DNA of 16,565 nt from JAWLFY01 sp964462125 (GTDB taxonomy: Bacteria; Planctomycetota; Planctomycetia; Pirellulales; Pirellulaceae), in the NCBI GenBank assembly GCA_964462125.1, contig CAYWXT010000117.1, positions 1 through 16,565 on the forward strand, read 5' to 3'. Of the stretch, positions 16,090-16,565 are shown in pieces (the stretch's first letter is position 1; every line of letters starts with the position of its first letter). Made by a program: the position numbers and the translations under genes. The notes under the pieces are model-generated. The model saw only the letters and a program-made list of their open reading frames with translations. It did no database searches and was not told where the DNA came from.

Positions 16090-16491
16090 ATGGAATTCGG
16101 CACCAACGGAAACGGTGACATGCACGATCTGACGGATTCGGTCCAGCATGTGGTGGACGGGTTGGGGATCCGCATTGGTTTCGTCCACGTCTTCAACGTC
16201 GGCAGCACGGCCGTGATCGGCGCGATCGAATTTGAACCCGGCCTGCAGGAAGACCTGCCCGCCATGCTCATTCGGCTGATACCGCCGAGCCGAGAGTACG
16301 GTCATGAGCGGGCATGGCACGACGGCAACGGACACTCCCACTCGCAGGCGACGACACTGGGGCCAGCATTAACCGTCCCAATCTGCAACGGACAACTGCG
16401 TCTGGGAACCTGGCAGCAGGTTTTTCACCTGGAGTGCGACAACAAGCCCCGGCATCGAACCGTCGTGGTCACCGTCTATGGGGAAGCCTGA
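16090..16491 (+). CDS. yjbQ: YjbQ family (UPF0047) protein
   Basis: A 133-residue cytoplasmic protein of the small YjbQ family, whose members have weak thiamine-phosphate-synthase activity in some bacteria; the true role is unsettled. Recognisable blocks are GDMHDLTDSVQHVV (9-22), GFVHVFNVGSTAVIGAIEFE (30-49), the His-rich WHDGNGHSHSQAT (76-88, with His77, His82 and His84) and GTWQQVFHLECD (106-117). The length is at the short end for the family. An in-frame TAG at 16057-16059 bars any long extension, and ATG 16090 has no obvious Shine-Dalgarno, so the exact N-terminus is slightly uncertain. It stands alone: the divergent dehydrogenase lies on one side, and a hairpin and palindromic element follow its stop. 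Confidence 0.93.
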   Translation: MEFGTNGNGDMHDLTDSVQHVVDGLGIRIGFVHVFNVGSTAVIGAIEFEPGLQEDLPAMLIRLIPPSREYGHERAWHDGNGHSHSQATTLGPALTVPICNGQLRLGTWQQVFHLECDNKPRHRTVVVTVYGEA

Positions 16492-16507
16492 CGAGTTCTT
16501 CACGGCG

Positions 16508-16539
16508 TCTTGGGTTTTTACCCCGAAGGGGTTTCAAGA
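16508..16539 (+). terminator. Hairpin after yjbQ, possible terminator or repeat-element part
   Basis: ACCCC (16520-16524) and GGGGT (16528-16532) form a stem around a GAA loop, and an outer TCTTG (16508-16512) can pair with CAAGA (16535-16539). Only three T follow the inner stem, so it is a weak intrinsic terminator at best. It lies 17 bases after the yjbQ stop and directly before a second palindromic sequence, so it could instead be one half of a repeated intergenic element. Confidence 0.45.
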
Positions 16540-16544
16540 TGGTA

Positions 16545-16565
16545 GCCGGCGGTCGCGCAGCGCAC
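16545..16565 (+). repeat. Left part of a palindromic element cut by the window edge
   Basis: GCCGGCGGT (16545-16553) is followed by GCGC-A-GCGC and then AC at the last two bases, which are the first two bases needed to mirror the left arm. From memory, similar sequence occurs repeatedly between planctomycete genes; I could not check this. The right arm, if present, is outside the window. Confidence 0.4.

Noticed and set aside
15949..16341. Minus-strand open frame ending in a hydrophobic segment near the dehydrogenase promoter
   Set aside because: Two thirds is antisense to yjbQ, there is no ribosome site, and the hydrophobic tail is only about 18 residues.

Overview
The window reads as chromosome of a planctomycete, most likely a Pirellulaceae (Rhodopirellula-like) bacterium. 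The evidence is a high G+C content, two secreted sulfatases side by side, and a very large secreted protein of the Pirellula/Verrucomicrobium type (beta-propeller dehydrogenase domain, HEAT-like helices, C-terminal CxxCH haem domain). Short GA-rich six-base repeats and a palindromic element at the right edge fit as well. I see no phage genes, transposases, CRISPR arrays, tRNAs or rRNAs.

Layout: (1) 1-101, minus: the first 33 codons of an unrecognised protein that starts with TTG and has a clear promoter and Shine-Dalgarno. (2) 253-3870, minus: a three-part enzyme with a fatty-acyl-AMP ligase, an acyl carrier protein and a PLP-dependent alpha-oxoamine synthase, which looks like a one-protein route to a long-chain aminoketone. 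(3) 4076-5566, minus, and 5850-7400, plus: two divergent exported sulfatases. The plus-strand one has a canonical active site; the minus-strand one keeps its nucleophilic Cys but seems to have lost several other expected residues. (4) 7439-11311, minus: a 1290-residue exported PmoA-like / dehydrogenase / cytochrome c fusion, with an exact 17-bp tandem duplication just upstream. (5) 11449-12657, minus: argJ (arginine biosynthesis), divergent from (6) 12772-14762, plus: a translationally coupled ABC-2 exporter pair (ATPase, then permease). (7) 14797-15834, minus: a zinc-dependent, NAD-type sorbitol/threonine-dehydrogenase-like oxidoreductase. (8) 16090-16491, plus: a YjbQ family protein. (9) 16508 to the end: a hairpin followed by the left part of a second palindrome cut by the window edge.

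The genes do not form one pathway. The sulfatases and the PmoA/cytochrome fusion fit the polysaccharide-degrading, exported-enzyme lifestyle of planctomycetes; argJ, the ABC exporter, the dehydrogenase and YjbQ look like ordinary housekeeping or accessory genes. The most distinctive item is the acyl-AMP ligase / carrier protein / oxoamine synthase fusion, whose product cannot be read from sequence alone. No intergenic stretch exceeds 300 bases. The longest are 5567-5849 (divergent promoters and a hexanucleotide repeat), 15835-16089 (no clear feature) and 3871-4075 (no clear feature).
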